64,000 nt of DNA from Mycobacterium stomatepiae (GTDB taxonomy: Bacteria; Actinomycetota; Actinomycetes; Mycobacteriales; Mycobacteriaceae): contig NZ_AP022587.1 of assembly GCF_010731715.1 (NCBI RefSeq), positions 1,364,001 through 1,428,000 on the forward strand. The letters run 5' to 3'. Positions within the stretch are counted from its first letter, which is position 1. Every line of letters begins with the position of its first letter. The notes beneath the pieces are model-generated. The model ran no database searches, was not told the DNA's origin, and saw only the letters and a list, made by a program, of their open reading frames with translations. Position numbers and translations under genes: made by a program. This document shows, piece by piece, positions 1 to 7,438 of the stretch.

Positions 1-164
1 TAGTGCAGAGCCGCCGTGGATACCCCGGCCCGCTCGGCGACCATCCGCATCCGAATGCTTTCGAATCCCTCTTCGCTGATGATTGCGCACGCGGCAGATA
101 GGATCGCTTCCCTGGTCTCGGCAGCGATTTCGGCTCTGCTGCGCCTGCTGGCCTCGGACGCCAT
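1..164 (-). CDS. TetR-family transcriptional regulator, N-terminal part (cut by window edge)
   Basis: Only the first 54 codons are present; the gene continues beyond the left edge. The visible part is a classic TetR DNA-binding domain: a basic start (MASEASRRSRAEIAAETREA), helix 1 with ILSAACAIISEEGFESIRMRM, and a recognition helix AERAGVSTAALHY. Its ATG overlaps the TGA of the Rieske oxygenase gene (TGATG), so the two are translationally coupled. An in-frame ATG two codons upstream is also possible. By context it probably controls the oxygenase operon and perhaps the divergent acyl-CoA genes, through the palindromes at 1369-1432. The ligand cannot be told from the DNA-binding domain. Confidence 0.85.
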   Translation of the reverse strand, partial: MASEASRRSRAEIAAETREAILSAACAIISEEGFESIRMRMVAERAGVSTAALH

Positions 165-1345
165 CACCATTTGCGACCGGCTTCCGCATCCAGGTCGCCC
201 AGGTCGGCACGGATGCGACTCGCGAACCAGGAGACGCCCCGCTCACGCGTGGACAGCGGTCCCGGCTGAAAGTCGGTGTTGCCCATACCGATCTGCATCC
301 GCTGCACGAGATCTTCGTCCTCACGCGTGGTGATCGCGCTGATGTAAAAGTTGAGCTGTTGCGCGACGCGGGTGCGCGTGTCGCAGTTCGACCGTCGTAG
401 GTAGGAGCCGGGAACGTCGACCCGATCGACACCACGCGGGTTCATCTTCCAGACGAGCACGTGGTCGGGATACAGGTCGATCATCGTGTTCGGGTAGATC
501 GCGATATAGCGAAAGACACGGCGGTCTTCCTCCAGCAGCCCGGGCATCGGGCGTACCACTCCCTGGTAGAGCCGCTCGGCCCAGTTGTCAGAAGCCTTGT
601 CGCGCAACGGCGCATCGTAGACGGCATAGAGATCGGCGGTCTGAACCGAATAGCGCTTGTAATCGAGCAGTCGCATCAGGCCCGGGTGCGCAACCGGGAC
701 GTGGTAGCCCTCCAGGTAGTTGTCGACGGCCACCTTCCAGTTCGACTCCTGCGCCTCTTCCGGCTTGTTGACGTGGACGCGCGCCTTGCCGAACGTCTCC
801 ATCGTGCCGCCCAGGTAGCGCTCCAGCAGAGGGCGGACGCCGGCCAACTGCGGTCCAAGTGGTTCGGCGGCGAGGTCGAGGTTGACGAAGATCAGACCGC
901 AGAACACCTCGGCCCGGGCACCGAACAGCGACAGTTTCGACTTGTCCAAACACGGGATCGTGCGGTTCTCCGGCGCCCCGACGAGCTTGCCGTCGAGGTG
1001 ATACGTCCACCCGTGGTATGGACAGCGCAGCGCCTTGCCCTCACCCGGCTCCGCGACCAGGCGCGTACCGCGGTGCCGGCAGGTGTTGAGGTGTGCGCGG
1101 ATGTCGCCGTCCTCGGTGCGGATGACCACCACCTCTTTGCGGCCCACCGAGCCGACGATGCGCGACCCCGGGTTCGGCAGGTCCGTCACGTGTCCCACCA
1201 ATTGCCAGGTGCGGTCGAAGATCCGCGTCTGTTCGAGATCGGCGATCCGCGGATCGGTGTAGTAGCGCGAATCCAGCCCCGGCTCCAGCGGTTTGACGTC
1301 GCCTTTCACCGGGCGCGGTCTGACCTTGACGGATGTCTCGTTCAT
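164..1345 (-). CDS. Rieske non-heme iron oxygenase, catalytic alpha subunit (quaternary-amine type)
   Basis: 393 aa. The Rieske [2Fe-2S] ligands are C89 and H91 (CRHRG) and C108 and H111 (CPYHGWTY). The catalytic domain has the mononuclear-iron motif N209-Y-L-E212-G-Y-H215-x4-H220, with a probable third ligand near D343 (TTREDEDL). The bridging residue between the two metal centres is Glu212, where classic ring hydroxylases have Asp. A bridging Glu is typical of oxygenases acting on quaternary amines (carnitine CntA, glycine betaine, stachydrine, choline). The ATG follows AGGAGG by 8 nt. The substrate is not defined by the sequence. Its position beside a methylated-amine operon favours an N-methylated or trimethylammonium compound. 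A dedicated reductase is not adjacent; the ferredoxin across the intergenic region or a reductase further right could supply electrons. Confidence 0.85.
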   Translation of the reverse strand: MNETSVKVRPRPVKGDVKPLEPGLDSRYYTDPRIADLEQTRIFDRTWQLVGHVTDLPNPGSRIVGSVGRKEVVVIRTEDGDIRAHLNTCRHRGTRLVAEPGEGKALRCPYHGWTYHLDGKLVGAPENRTIPCLDKSKLSLFGARAEVFCGLIFVNLDLAAEPLGPQLAGVRPLLERYLGGTMETFGKARVHVNKPEEAQESNWKVAVDNYLEGYHVPVAHPGLMRLLDYKRYSVQTADLYAVYDAPLRDKASDNWAERLYQGVVRPMPGLLEEDRRVFRYIAIYPNTMIDLYPDHVLVWKMNPRGVDRVDVPGSYLRRSNCDTRTRVAQQLNFYISAITTREDEDLVQRMQIGMGNTDFQPGPLSTRERGVSWFASRIRADLGDLDAEAGRKW

Positions 1346-1368
1346 GTCTGCGCGCCTCCTGGCACTTG

Positions 1369-1393
1369 TCTACTCCTTGTAGAACTTTTCTAC
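1369..1393. promoter_or_regulatory. overlapping palindromes, candidate TetR operator
   Basis: Three alternating half-sites lie 24-48 bp upstream of the Rieske ATG: TCTAC-N5-GTAGA (1369-1383), and overlapping it GTAGAA-CTT-TTCTAC (1379-1393, perfect 6-3-6). Placement in the leader of an operon that encodes a TetR protein makes autoregulation the simplest reading. This is inference from symmetry only. Confidence 0.5.
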
Positions 1394-1420
1394 CTCAAGT
1401 GAAAATTCGACTAGCTGACT

Positions 1421-1432
1421 AACTAATTAGTT
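1421..1432. promoter_or_regulatory. 12-bp perfect palindrome in the divergent promoter region
   Basis: AACTAATTAGTT is self-complementary and sits in the most AT-rich part of the region between the Rieske operon and the rightward genes. It may be a second operator or part of the promoter for either direction. Nothing else in 1346-1555 is recognisable apart from the Shine-Dalgarno AGGAGG at 1548-1553. Confidence 0.35.
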
Positions 1433-1555
1433 TGATAAGTTGACCAGTGCTACACATCACATGTCAAGGGGGAAACGGATCTGAAACACACCGACATGTA
1501 TCCGAAACATGGGTGCTCCGCAGGGGCGGCCAGGACTCGATCGACACAGGAGGTC

Positions 1556-1948
1556 ATGGTGAAGAGGCAGCTTCGGCGCGCAACGGCCTGGCTGGGACTC
1601 ACGCCCGATCCGGAACAGTCTCTGCCCGAGCTTCTCGCCCGCCTGGAGGGCGGATCAGCCCTGCCCGAAGAGCAAGACCGGGTCACCAGGCTGATCCTGC
1701 GTGGCACCGGGAGACGCTGGTTGCGCTACCTCGACCGCGCCGCTCAGCTTGCTCTCAATGCCGTCGACGGGCGCGCCGGAGACCCCGCGACGGCCCTCGC
1801 CGTCGCTCAAGTCGTGCTCCATCACGACCAGATGTTGATCGGGTTACCTGGCGACGCGTACCGCCGCACGAGCGACCGTCGAAAGCTCCTCGCCGCTGCC
1901 ATCCCCGCGCTCGAGACGCTTGCTGATAACCGAAGGAAAATGCCATGA
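1556..1948 (+). CDS. hypothetical protein, about 130 aa, coupled to a ferredoxin
   Basis: Starts at ATG 1556 or the adjacent in-frame GTG 1559 (MVKRQLRRATAWLG). AGGAGG at 1548-1553 fits the GTG better (5 nt against 2 nt spacing). The protein is soluble, helical and rich in Leu, Arg and Ala, with no signal peptide, membrane segment or metal motif. I do not recognise the family. Its stop overlaps the ferredoxin ATG (ATGA at 1945), so the two are likely co-translated, and it heads the rightward catabolic operon. It could be an accessory subunit or chaperone for the redox proteins, but nothing in the sequence shows this. Confidence 0.6.
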   Translation: MVKRQLRRATAWLGLTPDPEQSLPELLARLEGGSALPEEQDRVTRLILRGTGRRWLRYLDRAAQLALNAVDGRAGDPATALAVAQVVLHHDQMLIGLPGDAYRRTSDRRKLLAAAIPALETLADNRRKMP

Positions 1949-2135
1949 AACTGATGTCGATACGGACGCCTGTCAGGGGTACGGCCTCTGCCAAGCAGCC
2001 GCGCCAGCACTTCTGGATCTGGATGACGACGGCTACGCCCGGCTAATCGGCGACAGCGTGCCCACATCCGAGCACAACCATGCCCACGACGCGGTCAACG
2101 CTTGCCCGGCGCGGGCCTTGCGGGTGCGCGCATGA
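1945..2135 (+). CDS. [3Fe-4S] ferredoxin, frameshifted near its start
   Basis: Small ferredoxin of the kind that serves P450s and oxygenases. The core DTDACQGYGLCQ gives two cysteines five residues apart; the third is in NACPARAL. An Asp-rich acidic stretch (LLDLDDDG) lies between them. The best start is ATG 1945, preceded by GAAGGAAA and overlapping the upstream stop, but it reads MKLMSIRT out of frame with the cluster domain. Restoring one base near 1951-1953 gives MKL/x-DVDTDACQGYG, a normal ferredoxin of 63 aa. The only uninterrupted alternative is a TTG at 1920 without a ribosome site. The stop overlaps the next start (ATGA at 2132). It is a plausible electron carrier for the divergent Rieske oxygenase. 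Confidence 0.75.
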
Positions 2136-4180
2136 GCCGGGATCTGCGGAGCCTGTTCGACCCGGCGTCGATCGCCGTCGTCGGTGCCAGCACCGATCCG
2201 GCCAAGTGGGGCAATGCCGTTGCGCTGCAGGCGCTTCGCGGCGCGGATCGACACCGAGTGCAGCTGGTCAACCGAAGTGGCGGAGAAATCCTCGGGCAAC
2301 CGACCGTCACATCGGTCGCCGAACTGGACGGGCCCATCGACCTGGCCGTCATCGCGGTGCCCGCGGCCGGATTCGAGGAAGCCGTCGATGGCGTACTGGC
2401 CAAGGGCGCGCGTGCCATCGTCGCGATCACCGCCGGCCTGGGCGAGGCCGGCGAAACAGGACGGGCACGCGAGGATGCTCTGATTGCGCGTGTCCGAGCG
2501 GCCGGCGCGGTGCTGGTGGGCCCCAATTGCCTTGGCCTCGTGGACAACACGACCGCGACATATCTGTCGTCGAATCAATTCGCACCGGGTAACATCGCGC
2601 TGCTGAGCCAGAGCGGCAACCTGGCCATCGAACTCGATCGGCTGTTCACCGCCCGGGGACTGGGGATCTCGCGGTTCGTCTCGCTGGGCAACCAGGCCGA
2701 CGTCAACCTCGTCGAGTTGATCGACGCGTGCGCGGCCCACCCCCGGACTGCGGCGATCGCCGTGTACATCGAGGACTTCCGGGACGGTCGAGGGTTCGTC
2801 GACGCGACCGCGGCCGCGGTCGCCTCGGGTACGCCGGTGGTGGTGCTGGCCGCGGGCGCGAGCACCGCCGCTGCCCGCGGCGCCCAGTCGCACACCGGTT
2901 CTCTCACCAGTGATTCGGCGGTGATCGCCGCGGCATGCGAGGTGGCGGGAGCCATCGGAGTGCGCACCCCCCGCGAACTCGCCGATGTACTGTGCGCGCT
3001 GCGGCAACGGGCGGTCCCGCGGGGGCGCCGGGTCGCGATCCTGACCGATGGCGGCGGGCACGGCGTCATCGCCTGTGACGTGGCCGAGGCCGCCGGACTC
3101 GACGTTCCCGCCCTCGGCGAGCACACCCAGGCTCGACTCCGCGACGCGCTGTGGGCGCAGTCTCACGTCGGCAACCCGGTCGACCTGGCCGGCGCCGGCG
3201 AGATGGATCCGGACAGCTATGCGCGGGCGTACGCGGTGCTACAGGCCTGCGACGAGGTCGACGGGATCCTGATGACCGGGTACTTCGGCGGCTATTCGAG
3301 CGGCGAGGACGGCCTCACGGGTCTCGGGCCCGCCGAGTGTGCCGCCGCCAAACAGATCGCCGCCGATGCGGTCGGCGCCAAACCGGCCGCGGTGCAGTCG
3401 ATCTTCCCAGAGGCACCGGCGACCCGGATCCTGCGCGACGGAGGCGTGCCCGTCTTCGGCGCGATCGCGGATGCCGCCATGGCGCTGGCCGCCGTAACCG
3501 GACAGGCATCGACAGCCACCCTGCTCGACCTGCCGGCACCGGCGCCGCCCGTCGCCGCCACCGACTACATGGCGTCGCGGCGTGCCTTCGTGGTCGCCGG
3601 AATCGAGTTCGTCGCGGCCCGCGAAATTCGCACCTTCGACGAGTTGAGTGTCGCCGCCGACGAACTGCGCCCGCCCTACGTCCTCAAGGCGTTGGGACTG
3701 CTGCACAAGTCGGATGCGGGCGGTGTGTTGGTAGGCCTGGCGTCGCGCGAAGACCTGTTCGACGCGCACGCCCGCCTTTGCGCGAAGCTGCGCCCCCCAT
3801 CGTTCTCGGTCGAAGAGATGGCGGATCTGGCAAGTGGAATCGAGCTGATCGTCGGAGCCCGTTGGGATTCCCGCTTCGGGCCGACCGTCTTGGTCGGAAT
3901 GGGCGGCACCGCGACCGAGGTGCTGCGCGATGTACGGGTGGCGCTCGCGCCGATCGACGAGACCGCGGCGACGCGCATGATTGAGCGGTTACGCACCGCA
4001 CCGCTGCTCTACGGACACCGTGGCAAGCCGGCAGTCGACGTCGCCGCCGCCGCGACCATCGCCCGCTTCAGCCGATATGCCGCGGCCCATCCCGAGATCG
4101 CCGAGCTCGAGATCAACCCGCTGTTGGTCACCGTGTCCGGGGCAACGGCTCTGGACGCCCGAATCGTCTTACACCACTAG
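2132..4180 (+). CDS. ADP-forming acyl-CoA synthetase (acetate-CoA ligase family)
   Basis: 682 aa, fused alpha-beta form. The N-terminal Rossmann CoA-binding domain (FDPASIAVVGASTDPAKWG) is followed by the succinyl-CoA-synthetase-like flavodoxin domain. The phospho-histidine region is AQSHTGSLTSD. The C-terminal ATP-grasp lobe has PPYVLKALGLLHKSDAGGV and ends in AELEINPLLV. The family makes acyl-CoA from acid, CoA and ATP, releasing ADP and phosphate. The ATG overlaps the ferredoxin stop. Start 2132 is chosen over an upstream in-frame ATG at 2102 because the family begins at the Rossmann fold. It probably activates the carboxylate fed into the acyl-CoA dehydrogenases that follow 9 nt downstream. 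Substrate unknown. Confidence 0.88.
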   Translation: MSRDLRSLFDPASIAVVGASTDPAKWGNAVALQALRGADRHRVQLVNRSGGEILGQPTVTSVAELDGPIDLAVIAVPAAGFEEAVDGVLAKGARAIVAITAGLGEAGETGRAREDALIARVRAAGAVLVGPNCLGLVDNTTATYLSSNQFAPGNIALLSQSGNLAIELDRLFTARGLGISRFVSLGNQADVNLVELIDACAAHPRTAAIAVYIEDFRDGRGFVDATAAAVASGTPVVVLAAGASTAAARGAQSHTGSLTSDSAVIAAACEVAGAIGVRTPRELADVLCALRQRAVPRGRRVAILTDGGGHGVIACDVAEAAGLDVPALGEHTQARLRDALWAQSHVGNPVDLAGAGEMDPDSYARAYAVLQACDEVDGILMTGYFGGYSSGEDGLTGLGPAECAAAKQIAADAVGAKPAAVQSIFPEAPATRILRDGGVPVFGAIADAAMALAAVTGQASTATLLDLPAPAPPVAATDYMASRRAFVVAGIEFVAAREIRTFDELSVAADELRPPYVLKALGLLHKSDAGGVLVGLASREDLFDAHARLCAKLRPPSFSVEEMADLASGIELIVGARWDSRFGPTVLVGMGGTATEVLRDVRVALAPIDETAATRMIERLRTAPLLYGHRGKPAVDVAAAATIARFSRYAAAHPEIAELEINPLLVTVSGATALDARIVLHH

Positions 4181-4189
4181 GAGATTGCG

Positions 4190-5359
4190 ATGGACTTCAC
4201 CTACACCGCCGCCCAGCAAGAACTGAAGGCACGCGCGGCCGCGTACGCCGAACTGCTGATGGGCTACGAGAACGAGGCCGAGCAGGCCGGCGGCCCGCTT
4301 CCTCAGGAGACGGTCGACAAGCTGACCCAGGCCGCGATGGACGCCGGGATGTACGGCATCAACATGCCGGTCGAGTGGGGCGGAGCGGGGCTCACGCTGC
4401 TCGAACAGGTGATCGTCGAGGAGGAATTCGGCAAGGTCACGAACTGCCTGTGGGACATCCCGTGGCGGCCTTCCAACGTGCTGGCGCTGGCCTCGCCCGA
4501 GCAGCGGGAGCGCTACCTGCTGCCCATCCTGCGCGGGGAACGCTTCGACGCCTTCGCCACGACCGAACCCGACGCCGGATCCGACGCCGGCGCGATCGCG
4601 ACCACGGCAACTCCGGTCGACGGCGGCTGGCTGCTCAACGGCGAGAAGTGGTTCGTCACCTGCGGCGACATCGCGGACTTCCTACTGGTGCAGGCAAATG
4701 TGCTGCCCGACAACGAATCCACCCTATTCTTCGTCGAGAAGAACACCGAGGGCGTCCGCATGAGCCGGGTGCCGCACTTCATGCACTCCGCCGTCAACGG
4801 CCACCCCGAGTTCGTCTTCGAGAACGCCTTCGTGCCTGCCGATGCCATCCTCGGCGAGATCGGACAGGGCTTCGAGCTCACCAAGGACTGGTTCACCGAC
4901 GAACGCCTGATGATCGCCGCGCGAACCGTCGGGGTGGCCGAGCGCGCACTGAAACTCGCCCGCGATTGGGCCACCCAGCGCAAGCAGTTCGGATCACCGA
5001 TCAGCGACTTCCAGATGATCCAGTCGATGCTCGCGGACTGCGCCGTCGACATCGCTGTCAACCGCGCCTACACCCACCAGGTCGCCTGGGAGGCCGACCA
5101 CGGGGTGGACCGAAAGACATTGCACGCCAAGGCATCCATCGCGAAGCTCTCGGCCAGCGAAGCCGCGGGCCGGGTAGTCGACCGCTGCCTTCAGATCTTC
5201 GGCGGCCGCGGCTACGACCGGGCTTACCCGATCGAGCGGATGTACCGCGAGGTGCGCGTCGACCGGATCTGGGAGGGCACCTCGGAAATCCAGCGGGTGA
5301 TCATCGCGAACGAACTCATCAAGCGCGGCACCGCGTTTCTCGATCTGCCGGTCGCCTAG
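4190..5359 (+). CDS. acyl-CoA dehydrogenase, first of two paralogues
   Basis: 389 aa, full length for the family. The N-terminal helical domain begins MDFTYTAAQQELKARAAAYA. The FAD-contacting middle domain has FATTEPDAGSDAGAI and NGEKWFVTCGD. The C-terminal domain has RKQFGSPISDFQMIQ, QIFGGRGYDRAYPIERMYRE and RIWEGTSEIQR, in which the WEGT Glu is in the position of the medium-chain-type catalytic base. GGAG lies 8 nt before the ATG. It is about half identical by eye to the dehydrogenase at 6185, from which it is separated only by the SDR gene. CaiA-like dehydrogenases of carnitine metabolism have a similar build, but the substrate cannot be assigned. Confidence 0.88.
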   Translation: MDFTYTAAQQELKARAAAYAELLMGYENEAEQAGGPLPQETVDKLTQAAMDAGMYGINMPVEWGGAGLTLLEQVIVEEEFGKVTNCLWDIPWRPSNVLALASPEQRERYLLPILRGERFDAFATTEPDAGSDAGAIATTATPVDGGWLLNGEKWFVTCGDIADFLLVQANVLPDNESTLFFVEKNTEGVRMSRVPHFMHSAVNGHPEFVFENAFVPADAILGEIGQGFELTKDWFTDERLMIAARTVGVAERALKLARDWATQRKQFGSPISDFQMIQSMLADCAVDIAVNRAYTHQVAWEADHGVDRKTLHAKASIAKLSASEAAGRVVDRCLQIFGGRGYDRAYPIERMYREVRVDRIWEGTSEIQRVIIANELIKRGTAFLDLPVA

Positions 5360-6184
5360 ATGAGTCGGGTGCTGCGATCCGACGCGCACCGCGGGGCGGT
5401 CGCGCTGGTCACCGGCGGCGGCGCCGGAATCGGCCGGGCCGTCGCCCTCGACCTGGCGCGGTGCGGCGCCGATGTGGTGATCGCCGGCCGCCGGCCGGAG
5501 CCGCTGCAGAAGACGGCCGCCGAAATCGAATCCCTTGGCGCGCGGGTAATCGCCGTAGCCACCGACGTCCGGGAGGACGATCAGGTCCTGCAGTTGACCG
5601 ATCGCGCGATCGAACGGTTCGGCCGGATCGACATCCTGGTCAACAACGCGGGCGGTCAGTTCAGCGCCCCCGCCGAACAGATCACGGTCAAGGGCTGGCG
5701 CGCCGTGCACCGAGTCACGGTCGACGCGGCGTGGGCGGTGACGCGCGAAGTCGCGGTGCGCGCGATGATCCCGCAGCGCTCGGGCGCGATCTTCTTCCTG
5801 GCGTTCTCACCCCGACGCGGTATCGCGACGATGGTGCACGCCAGTGCCGCCCGCGCCGCGCTGGAGAATCTGGCGGCGGGACTTTCCTTGGAATGGGGCC
5901 GATTCGGGATTCGGACCATCTGCATAGCGCCGGGCACGATCGCGACTGAGGGCATGCGGCGCAACTACTCCCCCAGTGACCGTGCCAACTGGGAAGCCGC
6001 GGTGCCGCTGCGCCGATTCGGCACGCCGGAAGAAGTCTCGGAAGTGATCGCATTTCTCGCGTCACCGTCGGGGAGCTATGTCACCGGCACGACTGTCGTC
6101 ATCGACGGCGGTGCCGATGCCCTGGGCGCCGGACAACCGGCACCCGAACTGGATAAAGAATATAGTGAAAGGATCTGTTGTTAA
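5360..6184 (+). CDS. short-chain dehydrogenase/reductase resembling 2,4-dienoyl-CoA reductase, altered active site
   Basis: 274 aa. The NAD(P)-binding TGGGAGIGRA, the NNAG motif and the C-terminal APGTIATEGMRR are all present. The usual YxxxK is absent. The aligned stretch is TMVHASAARAALENL followed by LSLEWG, which resembles the VHAGSAKAAV stretch of peroxisomal-type 2,4-dienoyl-CoA reductase, an SDR group known to lack the canonical Tyr at this place. Here the Lys is also replaced, by Arg. The ATG directly abuts the upstream TAG. A role in reducing a dienoyl- or enoyl-CoA made by the flanking dehydrogenases fits the context. Loss of dehydrogenase activity is the alternative. Confidence 0.82.
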   Translation: MSRVLRSDAHRGAVALVTGGGAGIGRAVALDLARCGADVVIAGRRPEPLQKTAAEIESLGARVIAVATDVREDDQVLQLTDRAIERFGRIDILVNNAGGQFSAPAEQITVKGWRAVHRVTVDAAWAVTREVAVRAMIPQRSGAIFFLAFSPRRGIATMVHASAARAALENLAAGLSLEWGRFGIRTICIAPGTIATEGMRRNYSPSDRANWEAAVPLRRFGTPEEVSEVIAFLASPSGSYVTGTTVVIDGGADALGAGQPAPELDKEYSERICC

Positions 6185-7384
6185 ATGGAATTCGCATATA
6201 CCGCACGGTTAGCCGAGCTCAAAGAGCGCGCCCGCGCCCTCACCGAGAAGATCATGCCCTTCGAGGACGAGTGCGAACGCAACAACGGACTATCGATCGA
6301 GTCGCATGCCTCGATCAAGGCCGCCGTGTTGGACTCGGGCCTGCAGGCGATCAACACGGCAACCGAATTCGGCGGGGCCGGGCTGAGTGTGCTGGAACAG
6401 GTCGTGGTGCAAGACGAACTCGGCAAGCTGACGAACGCACTGTGGGACACGGTGTGGCGGACGGCCAACCCGCTGGCGCACGCCTCCGCGGAGCAACGTG
6501 AGCGGTACCTGATCCCGAGCGCGCGCGGTGAGCCCCGTGACGCGGTTGCCATCTCGGAAGCCGCTGCTGGATCGGACTTCTCGGCCGCCAAGACCACCGC
6601 GATGCCGGACGGCGACGGCGGCTACGTGATCAACGGCGAAAAGTGGTTCGTCACCGTCGGAGATGTCGCCGACTATCTGATCGTGCTCGCCTACGTCGAG
6701 CCGGAACACGCGCCGACCATGTTCCTGGTGGACGTAGCCACACCGGGGGTTGCCATCACCAACGTCCCGCGCTACACCCACACGTTCGTCTACGAGCACC
6801 CCGAATTCAGCTTCACCGACGTGCGCGTCGGGGCGGATGCGGTGCTCGGCGGCGTCGGAGCCGGACTGGAACTGACCCGGGACTGGTTCACCGAGGAGCG
6901 ATTGATGATCGGCGCCCGGACCATCGGCGCCGCCGAACGCGCACTGACACATGCCGTCGACTGGGCACGCGAACGAGTGCAGGGCGGCCAGCCGCTGATC
7001 AACCGACAGCTCATTGCGAGCATGATCGCCGACTCGGTCGTCGACATCACCACCAACCGGGCGCTAACCCACCAGGTCGCCTGGGAATTCGACCAGGCCG
7101 ATCTTGGTGATCCCGACCAACGAAAGACATTGCACGCCAAGGCCGCGACAGTGAAACTCGCCGCGTCCGAGGCATCGAACCGGGTGGCGGATCGCGCCGT
7201 GCAGATCTTCGGTGGCCGCGGCTACATCCGCGACTATCCGGTCGAGCGGCTGTGGCGTGAGCTGCGGGTCGACCGGATCTGGGAAGGCACCTCGGAGATT
7301 CAACGCCTCGTCATCGCGAACGAGACCAGCAAGCGCGGGCTGGAAAAGCTGCTGTCCTTCCGCACACCGTCTGATGTGCGGTGA
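6185..7384 (+). CDS. acyl-CoA dehydrogenase, second paralogue
   Basis: 399 aa, same architecture as the gene at 4190. It starts MEFAYTARLAELKERARALT, with ISEAAAGSDFSAAK and NGEKWFVTVGD in the FAD domain, then QIFGGRGYIRDYPVERLWRE and RIWEGTSEIQRLVIANE at the C-terminus. The WEGT catalytic Glu is kept. A short insert near QADLGDPDQRK makes it 10 residues longer. The ATG directly follows the SDR stop, with GAAAGGA upstream. Two dehydrogenases in one operon suggest either a heteromeric enzyme, as in some steroid-degrading actinobacterial FadE pairs, or successive steps. The sequence alone does not decide. Confidence 0.88.
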   Translation: MEFAYTARLAELKERARALTEKIMPFEDECERNNGLSIESHASIKAAVLDSGLQAINTATEFGGAGLSVLEQVVVQDELGKLTNALWDTVWRTANPLAHASAEQRERYLIPSARGEPRDAVAISEAAAGSDFSAAKTTAMPDGDGGYVINGEKWFVTVGDVADYLIVLAYVEPEHAPTMFLVDVATPGVAITNVPRYTHTFVYEHPEFSFTDVRVGADAVLGGVGAGLELTRDWFTEERLMIGARTIGAAERALTHAVDWARERVQGGQPLINRQLIASMIADSVVDITTNRALTHQVAWEFDQADLGDPDQRKTLHAKAATVKLAASEASNRVADRAVQIFGGRGYIRDYPVERLWRELRVDRIWEGTSEIQRLVIANETSKRGLEKLLSFRTPSDVR

Positions 7385-7412
7385 TACTGCACTGCAGCTT
7401 GTGTCGCAATTC

Positions 7413-7437
7413 ATATACGGTTAGCCTAACCGTATAT
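7413..7437. promoter_or_regulatory. perfect 25-bp palindrome with iron-box-like core, before the hydratase start
   Basis: Half-sites ATATACGGTTAG and CTAACCGTATAT flank a single C, a perfect 12-1-12 inverted repeat that ends 1 nt before the hydratase ATG at 7439. The central 13 bp, GGTTAGCCTAACC, equal the core of the DtxR/IdeR iron box (TTAGGTTAGSCTAACCTAA). Over 19 bp, 15 match. A protein bound here would block translation-proximal transcription. The alternatives are IdeR or a TetR repressor with a similar site. Confidence 0.65.
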
Positions 7438-7438
7438 T

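Noticed and set aside
461..1402. Plus-strand frame opposite the Rieske oxygenase
   Set aside because: Antisense shadow; the Rieske and iron motifs are on the minus strand.
1945..2000. Programmed -1 frameshifting in the ferredoxin
   Set aside because: No slippery heptamer or stimulatory stem is evident, and five similar one-base lesions elsewhere favour sequence error.
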